DNA from: Holacanthus passer
Lineage: Eukaryota; Chordata; Actinopteri; Pomacanthidae
Direction: 5' to 3'
NCBI GenBank assembly: GCA_025331565.1
Contig: JAFREQ010000079.1
Location: 868,001-932,000, forward strand
Length of the DNA: 64,000 nt
Shown: one piece after another, positions 37,965-49,825 of the stretch
Position numbering within the stretch: position 1 is the stretch's first letter
Layout: every line of letters starts with the position of its first letter
Program-made: the position numbers and the translations under genes
Notes under the pieces: model-generated
Databases searched by the model: none
The model's input: only the letters and a program-made list of their open reading frames with translations
What the model was told of the DNA's origin: nothing

Positions 37965-39792
37965 GTATACACGCACACACACCACAATCTCTAAGATGGC
38001 AGGATGGGTAGGGCATGCTGGGGGGGGCACAGATGTCCGGGCTAATCGAATATTCACGGGTGGTGGTGGTCTGACCGAGAGGCAGCAACACGAGGAAGGA
38101 AGGAGGAAGAGACTTAGGGTTAATGTACAATTTAATCTAGGCTAATTTTTAAGATACTAGTTAATTCACAAGAGATTTCTCTGTTTTTGTGAATTTTCTC
38201 TGAATCTTCACTTCATTCATTCAGCTCGACATCGTGTTCACCTATTTCTTTTTGGACGACGAGGTTATTTTGGTTTGTTTTATCCTGAGCCGTCAGTAGC
38301 AAGTGACAAATCTGTCTCACAGACACAAGTGTCCTTTTTAGTTAAGACACAGTAAGAGAAATGTTTTTCATTGATTTAAGAGCCAATATTTCTATAAGTT
38401 GACTCGTACGGCTGCATTGAGCTCATCCTCACAAATGATGAATGGAATAAAACCGCAAGCCTCCCTCCCACATACAGTATGGATTCAAACCACTGAGGCT
38501 CTATTATAGTAAAAAAAGAACATGACTCTCAGGGTAGTAGATGCATCATGTAAATCAATGCAGGATGAGTTTATTTTGTGGACAGGACTAATCGAGCTTG
38601 ACAGGACTTTTTGACATCGTAGGATACTTTCACAAGTTGGCAGAGACAACAAAAGGACAGACATCAAGAACAGATCTTCAACAAAAAAGACATAGATGCA
38701 GTCCTGAAAACCATTCACAAAAGAGAAAGAGATAAAAGAAGAAGAGGAAGATGATGAAAAAAACAACCTCTACTTCTTCTGTTAGATATTTAATGGCATA
38801 AAACAATGTCAGTGTTACACAGATAATCAGCTCTAGTTGTTGGTGCAGTAACAGTTGTCATAGAAGTAGCTTCCTTCATACTTAAAAATGTAAATATGAC
38901 AAAATATAGTAAAGGTCTTAGATATACTATTGTGGGACTAAACTTTCCCAAGTGTTCTATGTTCTTGTGTGATGGCTGTTGTGATGTGAGCCTGGAGGTC
39001 GGCTCCAGGTCTGACAACAGGAACAGTGATGGAGGACGCTCAGCTGTCACAGTCAGCGTCGTCTCCCCGGACAGTCCTCGTCTGACAGCTCTGCTCTCTG
39101 ATCTCTTTCTCTTTGTGTGCGCAGGGAGGGGTGTCCTTTCTCCTATTCAAGGGCAGGGATCCGTGCTACATTACATGCAATAGTCAATATCCTCTTGATC
39201 GTGTTCATTAATAACTCCAGAGGTCAGTTTTATGTTACTTCCCCTCGCTGCGGTCGCTGTGAAAGCCACTCTGGAAGAAGATACTACCGTCACATCTCGG
39301 CCTCTTTTATCTCCCTGATAAACTTTATTCCTATTTTCAGCTTTTATTCTCTCATTCTGGGAACCTCTCCTCTCAGTTTACGACTCTGTAAATCCTGCTT
39401 TAGCTGAGTTTGCCCTTCACTGTGTCTCGTTTCACGGTGACATCGCAGACTGTACCTCTTTGTCCTATGGCAAACTAAGGATGGTACAGTCACTCCGTCA
39501 CTGTGAGGGCTGGATGACTGAACTTTCTGCATGCGTGCGAGTGCTTTTGCACGCTCAGGCACCGCTGCTGTCTTTTAAGAAATAATAAAAACCAGGCTTG
39601 CATTTTCAACAATCCGCAGTGGGGTTTGGGATTAGTCTTGGGTTTTGTAGTAAAACACAAAATAGAAATGACTCAGTCAGCAGAGAAAAGAGGTTGTGTC
39701 AGCTTTTACAGTAACAAAAATGGAGTCAGGAGGTTTTTTTGTGTGATAAACAAAAGTGGCATCCCAGTATTTCCTTAAGCATGGCATGTCTT

Positions 39793-39990
39793 ATTTAAAG
39801 GGTCAGTTCACCCAAATAACAAGAAAACACAACATGCAGCTTTAGCCTCAGTCTTTTAGCACAATATCATACATGTCTCCATCAAGGTTCATATTCATAT
39901 AAGAAACCGAGTATTACACATCCCCTTGACTTTTCTGGGAAACTTAACACCGAGCCTGCTGGAAACATTGAAATGTCAACCAAGTCATGA
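39793..39990. repeat. Fragment of a 'ggtcagttcacccaaa' interspersed repeat
   Basis: The start 'tttaaagggtcagttcaccc' followed by 'aaataac' matches the left end of a MITE family very common in fish. The other end was not recognised, so the right boundary is approximate. Confidence 0.45.
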
Positions 39991-42550
39991 GCCATGAGCT
40001 ATCGTGGTTTGGGGTTTTTACTTTAGTTATTTCCTGTTTTATTTTCTAAGAGTATTTTCTCAGGTGTGTTTCGTTGCTTTACTTCCTCCTTGTGTTTTGG
40101 ACTTTTTGCTTGATTTTCCTGGACCTCACCTGTTTATTGGACTCTGATTCTTGCCTGCTCCTTATTGGATTTGTTTGGACTGTTTTTGTCTACCTCCGTC
40201 ATCCGTTATCATTGAAAACTATTAATACATGTTGTGTGAGATCTGAAAACTTAGCCCTGGTTATCTCTGAGCAGGGGTCCCATCCTGCCTCCTCGCATCC
40301 CTGCAGACCCTCTCAGGTTAATCACTGGCTCTCCAGGGTCCAGATGGCTGAGCTAGGGACAGATTTTTAATTACCACGCTCTGATTTCACACCCTGGGCA
40401 TCACAGAGGACAGAATACTCCTTGCCTGGTCGCCTTAGTTTCTCTCGTTGGATGATGTAAAAAAAATGGGATAGTAAGGTGTGCGGGACAGAAAGAGAAA
40501 GAGGGAGAAAAGGGGGAGGAAGAACCGAGTTGAGAGTGTGTGGGAGTGTGTGAGAGATCATCACTCTCGACAGGCCAGGAATTATATTTTCCTCACCAGG
40601 ATGTTTCCTGCGGCGCTTAATCACCCTTTAAGTCAGCGACACCCAGAGTCGAGCAGCAGCTATAATCACATCTGTGGAGGGCCTCGTCACGAACACAGAC
40701 CCCCTGAAAACCCAGAGGAAGGGGTTCAAAACAGCTCCAAATGGCAGGGGAAGGATGGCGGAGGGGGTCAGATTGATTCGGTGGTGTTAGCAGCAGGACG
40801 GAGCTTGCTGGGGGTGTTTCAGTCCCATCACTGAACACCTGTCCGCCACGGAGGGAGGGATGGGAAGCAGAAGGCTAGAACACAGGAGAGAAATGGATCA
40901 CCAGTCGCATCCCATAATGCATCTTCCCGTGTTTTTTTCCTTCACTGCAGTTCAGTTCAAGATGCAAAGTGAAAGTGGAGGACAATATTTCCAAAGCATT
41001 AAGATAAAGAAACACTGTCTCTCGTGCCCTGATCTCGCTGCTGCTGTGCGACATAAATACGATGACACAAACAGTTCACAGGGAAATCACATTCAGCTTT
41101 TTTCTTTTTTGAGAACAGTTGGCTTTCTTGCCTTTTGCAGCAAACTGATCAAAGAGTGGAGGAAAAAACAGAAAGTAGACAGTGAGAGATGTAAGGGTGC
41201 AGTCGGGACCTGAATTTGATATAACTCATTATTCATATTGTTAATATTAATATTATTATTCTTATTATTACATATTATTTAATATTATCCAGTGGAAACA
41301 CAAGCACTCTAATCTTATAAAACTTAACTTTCAAGTCTCAGCTACCTCCAAACCAGCAGCGCACAAACAGCAGACGATTGTTTAGTTTTCCTGGGAAACT
41401 CCCTGAAGTAAATGTGAGTCTGTTTGAGTGACGAGCCAGATGTGTCTGTGAGCAAACACGTGAAACTTGTCACGACACAGTCACGAGTTCATGTGACTGT
41501 GAGTCTGTTTGTCATCTGGGCTCATCTTTTAGCAGGAAAGGTAAAGTCAATAATGGTTATTAGCTGTAACTCGGTCATACTATGTTTTATATATTTACTG
41601 TGTGTGAGACACCTGAGACGCCAACGGTTTCTGTCAGGTAACATTTTAAAGAAGTGATGCAGGAATATGCAGGAAACATCATATACTCTCAACATGGTTC
41701 ATCAAGGAACTGTATTCTTCTCTAGTTTCTCTGTCGAAACGTTTTCAGCTGGAGACTTAGAGCAGGATATCAAACCTGAATACATTTTTAGTCCTGATTG
41801 AAATGTGTCCTAAGCAACATTTATTCAAAACTGCATCAAACATCTGGTCAGATTCATGATCTTCTTTACTTATTGTTTGATCAGATAGCTCCTGATATAA
41901 ATCAAAACTTTGGTAGTTTTATACTATTTTATGCAGCAAAGTTCTTCAATTTACATTTAACATTTGAGAACTTTGGCATCTTTTGTATAAAAGGAAAAAT
42001 GTAGAAAAACACACACAATGTAATATCCTTTTCCAGGAGTTAAATTTATAAAAATATATACTTTTGTCTTTTGTCGCTTAAGTGCTCCAGCTAATAGTTT
42101 AAGAATCACTGCACTGATGAAAATGATTATCCAGCCTGTATGACACAGCGTAAGAGTGTAGATTAACAGCTCCTCTGAATCAGGAGAGATGACAGGACAG
42201 TGACATTAAGACCTCCTGCTCTTTTTTGTTTTTAAACTCTAAGCAGTTTCAACGTCGCTGGAATAATCTGGCTCAGGGGTTCGACTGCTGTTGGCGAGGT
42301 TTTGTTAATGGATGCCTTACTGTAACGTTGCTTTAACGTTGCGTGCTGCCGTGATTTATGATGGCTGGAATTCCCTTCCTCTGCAGATCTGCTCATGCAG
42401 GGTAATTGGCCCATTTATCAGCTGCAACAGAAAACCGAGCTGCAGAGTCACAGATGCATTAAGAATGAATCTGCTGGACCAGGGAAAGAGGGACAGATAG
42501 AGAGGAAGAGGAGGGGAGGTGAAGCGGTCAGCACCAACAGAAGTTCAACT

Positions 42551-42945
42551 TTGAGGAGTAGTTCAACACTTATTTGCACTTTTGCCAAGAGTTGGATGAG
42601 GAGATTGAAACCACTCTGTTCGTTCAGAGCCAACAATCGGTTAATTTAGCCGGGCATAAAGACTGGAAACAGCGAAACAGCTAGTCTGGCTCCCTCCAAA
42701 GGTAATGAAATCCACATACCAGCACGTCTAAAGCTCATTAATTATGTCATTTGTTTAATCTGTACAAAAACCAAAATTGCACAAAATGTGAAATATGGCA
42801 AGTTGTGGTTTTACTTGCAGTCATATGCTGAACTGTTTCTTGGCCGAGACTTCCAGAAATATTCCAGCACATAATCCAGACTTGGTTTCGATCTTCTTGT
42901 CTAACTCCTGGCAAGAAAGCTGCAAATGTCAAACTAGTCCTTTAA
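42551..42945. mobile_element. TTAA palindromic MITE, copy D
   Basis: The right end 'caaatgtcaaactagtcctttaa' is only slightly altered; the left end is TTGAGGAGTAGTTCAACA, with its TTAA mutated. The interior keeps 'cataaagactggaaacagcg', 'tagtctggctccctccaaag' and 'gtttaatctgtacaaaaacc'. Confidence 0.7.
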
Positions 42946-43390
42946 GAGCAGAACAGAGCTTAAATTAAGTATTTATGGTTCTAACCGTCACCAGTAACTA
43001 ATCTTAAAGTCACTATTAAAAATCAAGAAATAGTCCTGCAGATAACCCCACTATAACACCACATTGTGATGTTTTTACTCATTGCACAGTTTGTCTGGTG
43101 GTATCAATCACTTCAATCACAATCAAGCACTTTTCATTAGTTCCCTCAATTATGTGTCACATGCACCTCGCTCTGAAGTTTGTTGTGGTGTTTCTCCATC
43201 ACTGTTTCTCCTGTAAACGTTCTCAGTGCAGTTTGTAAGAGCAAGCTGTGACATTCTGACACACAGCGATCAGAGGACGGCGGCTACACACACGAGCCTC
43301 AGCGTAATTTATCTGGACTGTGCAGAGCTTCTTCCTTCTGATCAGCCTCTGATTCTCTCTCTCTTTATCTCTCTCTCTCTCTGTTTGCAG

Positions 43391-43467
43391 AGAGTGGGGC
43401 GGACACAAACTGCTGACTGAACTGCAGGCAGGCTCCAGGGCAGAGTGCGGAGGAGTAAGCAGACAAG
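43391..43467 (+). other. gng2: Predicted internal 5' UTR exon of gng2
   Basis: A long pyrimidine tract (about 43,353-43,385) and TTTGCAG precede this 77-base stretch, which ends in ACAAG|GTAAGT, a near-perfect donor. It has no ATG. It lies 3.6 kb upstream of the acceptor of the gng2 coding exon (TCTTAG at 47,106), so it fits as a leader exon. No homology supports it, only the splice sites. Confidence 0.5.
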
Positions 43468-45764
43468 GTAAGTCAAGACCAGAGGAGGAGGCACTGTAGC
43501 ATGTTAACATCAGTTAAAATCTGTTTCATAATATTACAGCATGAGTGGTCAGAGACGTCCGGCCCTCAGTCTGCTGGAAGCTGGTACAAATCGTGCAATG
43601 TGAAGAGTTTTTGCTTTACAGCTTCCACAAAGTTCCTGCTGACACAGTTCAGGCCAGTGTCCATCTGAATGCATTATTTATCAGCGCCTGTTGCGATGTC
43701 ACAGTTATCAGCACGCTGACACCATGTGCAGCATCTCAGGATGGTATTCTGGGCAGCTGACAGATAGGAAGGAAGGAAGCACAGGAAGTTTCATGATAAT
43801 GCAGATCAGCAGAGAACACTAGAAACAGAATTACATCAGAAAACAGAACACACAAGAATCAGAAAGGCTCCCAAAACTAAAAACCAAGACAGGAAACAAT
43901 CTACTCTGTTTATTGCTCATTAAACCCTTTTAGTTGCCTTCAAGGTACCGGCTGTGCCTCCTAGAGTCGACACATGCATGGGCATCCGTCTCCTCACCCC
44001 TCCCTCCCTCTCGAGATATGAAAATGTCAGGGTGGCATTTTCACACGCTCCACCGACAATAAGCAGGAAAATGACTTTGTAGACACACGGACAGCTCTGC
44101 TAAATAACTCATAACATCTTTATGCTCTGCTTTCTTACATATTTTGCACGGTCGACTTTGCGTTTGTTTCTAAAACAGAAGTGAATCTGAACACAAAGTG
44201 AATGTAGTTGTCGTTTAGATACAACAGAGATCTGAAAATCCTCCTTTTTTAACCATCCCAGCAGCTCCAGGGAGGCGTGTTGGTCGGTTAGCGTGTGAAA
44301 ACAATAAACTGAGATGGCGATGTTCCCAAGTACTGCACAAACTCTTGAGAGGTAACAAAAACTGGGTGTTTCCTTCTTTTGTCTTCTATCCCCTTAAGAC
44401 ACAGTTTTCCATTTGCCTTGATGCTGTTTATTTAAAACACCATCTCTCCCGTCAATTCCACTCAAACCAGGCTATTGTGTCACAGTGTCTGATTATTTTC
44501 TGTACAGAACAGAGCTCTACTTTTCCGTAGACATCCCAGAAACCTTAAAGAGCGGCATCTCCCCCTATCAATAGTCTGATGATGTGTTGGCCTGTTTTGA
44601 CGTCTCCCCTGAGTGTTGAAACGATATTATGGCCTCAATACGAAAGACGCCAAAGACTAATTTCTACTTGTCAATCACACCTTTGTAGTAAGTCTGTGGC
44701 CTATTTTTATTTTGGTGAGGGACAAAAGTGAGGTTTGTGTGCAAGAATCTCATCATGTTATTAACCTGACATATAAAATGAAATATACTGGACAGCTAAA
44801 GGGCCCGATTTTAGTACTTCAACCCCACAAAAATACCAGTAGTTTGAACCCCAGAATCACTTTTACTGTCTTTCAGCTAATTTTTTGGTCAGACTACGTC
44901 AACTTATTGTTAGAAAGAAGAAGAATCCAACACTTCTGACACTAGTAACATGATAGGTTTTGTTTTTTGATACCCACCTGAGTCTGAATTAAAACAACAT
45001 GACCCTAAAAGGTGAAGTCAGACTGAGAACGTCCAGGATCCCTCAGCTGCAGTCACTATTAAGCATAATGTTTATCTTACACTGTTGATACTGTGCAGTC
45101 GGCCGCAGGTTGCGCTCATAAATCCTCTTCATGTTGTCATTTGGTTTGCACTGACAGTGAGTCGAGATTTTCCAGCCCGGTTCTGAGGAAACGTTTCAGT
45201 CCTAAAAAACTTTTTCACTGCAACATGTGTTTTAAAACTATTTCCAGTGATTCTTAAAATGAAAAGCAATTAAACACAAAAGGAAGAAAACAAAAGGAAA
45301 TAAACAGGTTGTGTCATTGCATCTGGAAAGGAAGGACACTAGTAAACAAAATAGTGAAAAAAAATATAGAAAAAAGACTGAAAACCAGGTATATTATCAG
45401 GTCTACTGTCACATTTTGTCAGATTTCACCGTAACATTTGTTTACAACCAGTCTGGCAGTCAAACCCTAATACATCTCATGTGAATCAGGCGAAATGTAA
45501 CCTGTGACCTAGTGCAGGTTTTAACTGATGATCAGGTCATCTGGGTTTGTGTCGGTGTGACAGCAGTTCACCGTCCTGATGAGCAGGTGTGACATCAATA
45601 TTCACACTCGGCTCCAGCACCTCGCTGAGATCAGTCTGAACCCCACACTGAGTCATACCACAGTGCATACAGACGGACGACGGAGGGGGGGCTCAGGGAA
45701 GATTGATCACACACCAAGGATGACGCTGTTTTAGAGCGATCACAGCTTGATCCGTTTAATCGAA

Positions 45765-45800
45765 GAGGTTATAAAAGCCAGAGCGTCTGAAGACACAGAA
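45765..45800 (+). promoter_or_regulatory. TATA-box candidate upstream of gng2
   Basis: TATAAAAG at 45,770-45,777 sits in a locally GC-richer stretch about 1.3 kb upstream of the gng2 coding exon. A start 25-35 bases downstream would give a short leader that could be spliced to 47,107. I did not find a convincing donor, so this may be chance. Confidence 0.25.
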
Positions 45801-47138
45801 CGAAAACTGTGCACCAGCGCAGACGAATTAAAGGAAGAACCGGAATAAACTGGAGAAAAAAAATCAAATGCAGATGCTCACAGGCCTCACAGAGTCGATG
45901 CCAAGGAGCACTGAAGCTGTTCTTAAGACGTCTTTATGTTGTGGTTTCCATTCATTATTCATCCTTCGATACGACATACAGATACACTGTGCAATGATGA
46001 TACTGTTTTGGCTCATTCATATGCTGTAAATTATTGTACATACGCTACTGATGTGCCTGTTAGACAAAGATGTGCAAGTTGTTTCCAGGAACTTCCTGAA
46101 GTTGTCTCAACACAAACATTTAAGTCTTGTCGCAGTTCATGATCCATTCGCTTCTTGACGTTAATACTCCATGTTCACACACTAAACCTTCAGGTACTTT
46201 GCACCTTTTACATGTAATGCAAGCTACAAACTGACCTCAAACTAGGTTCATTCACTCCCCGTGGTAATTTTGAATCTATATTATCTGACATTATTCTAAG
46301 ACTCTTGAAGTTGTTTGGATTAAATTGATTTAATTAGTCAGAAGCAATTTTTAGAATAATAGAGGACATCATTTTAATGGTTAAGTTTGGCTAAAGTTGC
46401 TGTTTTATCAACTGATGAATACTTTGGCAAACAGTGTTCCAAAGTGAATACTCACTCAGTCAGGCAGTATGATGATAAAGAAGCTTTGTTTTGGAAATAT
46501 TGGTCATTGTGACAGTCATCAGTTACAGCTTTTTAATGGAAACTATTTGCAAGTGATAAAACTAGAGAGTTTTTCAGATGAAGTGTTGCTGAAGCTTTGT
46601 AACATCTGCCGCCTGTGAGGTGACCTGTCCCACCTCGGATCAAAGATAAACTACATAATTTTCCGGGTTTATCATCTGTCACATGATGCAGAGGCTTGAC
46701 ACTGTGGCCTTGTGTGACACGGTGACTAAGAAGTGTTGATGAGTGTGAGAAAACATGAAGACCATTATCAGTGTAAAATTAGAGTTGTTCACTTCTGAAA
46801 CCAGTAATGTTAGTTATCCATTTATCTATTTTAAATATAGAGCTGGACAAAGCACTGCCCCCTCACTCTCCTCCCACCCTCCCTGCCTCCCCCTCACTGT
46901 CACGCGCTGCCTAGCAACTGACACCATAAATAATATGCCGTGTCTGTGGTATGAGTGTGTGTTCACAGGCATGTGACAATCAACAGGGTATCTGTTACTA
47001 GTACTCTTCACATGCCTGCTCTAGTAAAGTGCTCGTCTTCATCAGTGTCACGCTGTGGGTGAACTGCGATGTTTGAGATGTCTGAATCTCTCTCTCTTCC
47101 TCTTAGGCAGAGCACACGAGACCTGACCGACAGCGGCC

Positions 47139-48158
47139 ATGGCGAGCAATAACACGGCCAGCATCGCACAAGCCAGGAAGCTGGTGGAACAGCTGAAGAT
47201 GGAGGCCAACATTGACAGGATAAAGGTGAGCAGACACACGTCCGCAATGATGATGAATTTAGTACCATACTGGTAGTTTTAGGATTTAAACTGATCTGTA
47301 AAGATGGTTATTTGCTTTCTTCCCAAGGGTTATATGACAAAATTGATACCACTCTTATGTCTGTCTGTTAAATATGTAGCTGGAGGCAGCAGCTGGTTAG
47401 CGTAGCTTAGCACAAAGACTGGAAACAGAGGGCAACAGTTAGCCTAACTCTGTCCAAAATATCTAAAAACACCTACCAATACATCTGTATTGACATGTAT
47501 CTTGTTTGTTTTGTTCGTAAACAAATGTAAACGTAAAAACAGACAAACAAGGTGTTGGAAATTACATGCTATAACTGCTTCCAGTCTTAATGCTAAGCTA
47601 GGCTAATGAACCCCAGCTCTAGCTTTATACTTAAAGGCATATTTTGACATTGAGAAATATTCACTTATGCACTCTCATGTCTGTCCATTAAATACATATG
47701 TAGTTGGAAGCAGCAGGCAGTTAGCTTAGCTTAGCACAAAGACTGGAAACAGAGGGAAACAGCTAGCCTGACACAGTCCAATTGTAACAAAATCCACCTT
47801 CCAGCACTTCTAAAGCTCAATAATTAACATGTTATATCTTGTTTGTTTAATCTGTACAAAAACAGAAGTGTAAAACCAACTATTCACTGTTCTGTGAAAT
47901 TTGTGGTTCTCTAACTGGCTGCATGAAATGAGAGTGGTATCAATCTCCTTAACTAACTTTCTGCAAGAATTCCTTCATCTCTCTGTTTATGTACTGGCAT
48001 GTGACACATCATGTGTGTGTCTGTTGCAGGTGTCGAAAGCAGCGGCAGACTTAATGTCGTACTGCGAAGCTCATGCCAAAGAGGACCCTCTGTTATCGCC
48101 AGTGCCAGCGTCAGAGAACCCGTTCAGGGAGAAGAAGTTCTTCTGTGCCATCCTGTAA
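47139..48158 (+). CDS. gng2: G protein gamma-2 subunit, two coding exons, complete
   Basis: Coding exons 47139-47225 (29 codons) and 48030-48158 (42 codons and stop) give 71 aa, the exact length of GNG2. It starts MASNNTASIAQARKLVEQLK and differs from human at only about two positions as I recall it. The protein forms an obligate dimer with G-beta and carries G-beta-gamma to the membrane. The C terminus FFCAIL is a CAAX box; Leu in the last position predicts geranylgeranylation. The exon 1 acceptor is TCTTAG at 47,106, leaving 32 bases of 5' UTR in this exon (47,107-47,138). The 804-bp intron contains two MITE copies. The order frmd6-gng2 matches human 14q22. Confidence 0.97.
47312..47634. 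mobile_element. gng2: TTAA palindromic MITE, copy E1, in gng2 intron
   Basis: Contains 'aattgataccactcttatgt', 'cacaaagactggaaacagag' and 'atgctaagctaggctaatga', all family blocks. The left end has lost its TTAA terminus; the right end runs into TTAAAGG of copy E2. Same relative orientation as E2 judging from the order of blocks. Confidence 0.6.
47631..47975. mobile_element. gng2: TTAA palindromic MITE, copy E2, in gng2 intron
   Basis: Begins TTAAAGGCATATTTTGACAT directly after E1 and includes 'cagttagcttagcttagcac', 'gggaaacagctagcctgaca' and 'gtttaatctgtacaaaaaca', ending near 'ggtatcaatctccttaacta'. It stops about 50 bases before the acceptor of the second gng2 exon. Confidence 0.65.
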
Positions 48159-49630
48159 ACTTGGCATGGCCCTTCAGCAGTCTGCTCAGTGTGGGACTTT
48201 GAACGTGGACGTTCAAAATACGTAGAAATCTTCTAGTAGGAGGGCACGGCGATTATTGCCCCCCTTTACTCGAACGGCACCTAAAGAGTGTGAAAATTAA
48301 AACCCACAGAGTTTACATGTAACCATTAAAGGGGTTGTGATTGCTTTTGTTGAGGGGTGTTGCAGCATGTTGAAGGGGTCTGTGCTTTTAGATAACACAT
48401 AAAGGATGATGAGGATGAGGATGATTGCCCAGAGGCGTGATGGACAGCCAGTCAACCCACCAAGTCTTCAGGTTGTGATGTGTACAAAAAAAAAAAAAAA
48501 AAAGATAAAATGAGAATAAAAAATATTTTGTGGTTCTTTTGGGACTTCCAAATGTTCTGTTAAATGGTCTGTGGCCTGTCGAGCATCGTAGGACAGACGT
48601 AGGACACAAACATACTCCTACCACTAGAAGCCACCTGATTATTGGAATGTTTTTTTAAGTTGTTGTTTATTTTATGTTCATTTCAACTTTACCTATCACC
48701 TAGATATCTTTCTATAACTGTACGTGATTACTGAAACAGCTCTGTTAACTTCTTTTCTTACAACAGGTTAGTGGAAGCTTTTTTAATGGGATGTTTGAAA
48801 CATTCGACTCTGTGACTCTCTTTACAAATACCTGTCTGAAAATCAGTCTGTGTATCGACATCTATCTGGCAAATGTGATGCAGTTTGTCTCCTTCAGATA
48901 CAAACCCTCTTTCTACTATTTGTATAAAATGACTAGCAAGTAAACTGTGCTGTGCTGTGAGTTCTGAATGTTTGTGTTTGTATCATTAACTATTGCATGA
49001 AATGGACAAACGGTCTTCTCTATTTCCTTTGGTGTGGAGATTGTATTAAAACAGGGGCGGCCTCCATCTGGAAGTGCCAAAACATTAAAACAAGAATGAT
49101 TCAATACGGACTCAACAAGGACATCTCTCATAACACTGGTGATAATTTGAAGCATTGCTGAAAAACAACTTCCTAATATTAATAATGAGATAATTAGCTG
49201 CAGCAGACATCAGAGTTTTGGACTGATTTGGGTTAGATACAGTAGATTATTGATATGTAAACTAAAACAGTTTAACCTCTAAATTATAAACATTTGGAAA
49301 AAATAATTTTCTTCAACATTTATGACAGTATCACATAAATATTCTGCAAGTGCATGTTCCTACTTTTAATTGAAGCTGTTTTATACTGAAGATAAATATA
49401 CAAACCTTAGACAATAATGTTTTTATGGATCAAGCAGTTATTTAAAACTAGAAATAATACATCTTCTGCAGGTATTTCAAATGAAGCTACATGGATGATA
49501 CATTTTTACCTGATATTACAGGTCATTTTAAGCCTAACAGAAGAAATGAAGAAATATTAGCGGTAGAATTAAAACAATGGGCTTTTCTGTCACAGCTTTG
49601 AGGTGAAATAAAACGACAATGAAAGCGACG
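48159..49630 (+). other. gng2: gng2 3' UTR with two polyadenylation signals
   Basis: Follows the TAA stop. A run of 18 A at 48,486-48,503 is genomic. AATAAA signals lie at 48,515-48,520 and 49,607-49,612, so short (about 0.4 kb) and long (about 1.5 kb) 3' UTRs are possible. No other exon is seen. Confidence 0.5.
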
Positions 49631-49742
49631 TTGGTGGATTAGTTCATTGATAATAATTGGTCATTCTACATATAAACACACGACAATAGTCATAAACATA
49701 GTGATTCAAATAATAATAACATTTATAAAGAGAAAAGGTTGA

Positions 49743-49825
49743 TGTCAGAAGTGGGATTCGAACCCACGCCTCCAGGGGAGACTGCGACCTGAACGCAGCG
49801 CCTTAGACCGCTCGGCCATCCTGAC
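49743..49825 (-). tRNA. tRNA-Leu (anticodon CAG)
   Basis: Read on the minus strand it starts GTCAGGATGGCCGAGCGGTC and ends with TTCGAATCCCACTTCTGACA. The acceptor stem GTCAGGA/TTCTGAC has one G:U-type pair, the D arm is intact, and the anticodon stem CTGCG/CGCAG encloses TTCAGGT (CAG). It has the long variable arm of class II tRNAs. A TTTT Pol III terminator follows about 7 bases downstream (49,733-49,736 on the plus strand). No LINE tail or direct repeats flank it, so it looks like a normal functional gene. Confidence 0.95.

Larger units (their letters stand above)
36054..43390. other. Noncoding stretch, probably gng2 leader introns
   Basis: No coding exon recognised on either strand. It contains a CA microsatellite (37.9 kb), a fragment of another interspersed repeat (39.8 kb) and MITE copy D (42.55-42.95 kb). 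The stretch at 36.4-36.95 kb is rich in near-repeats of 'aagtc' phrases but has no clear unit. Confidence 0.5.
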
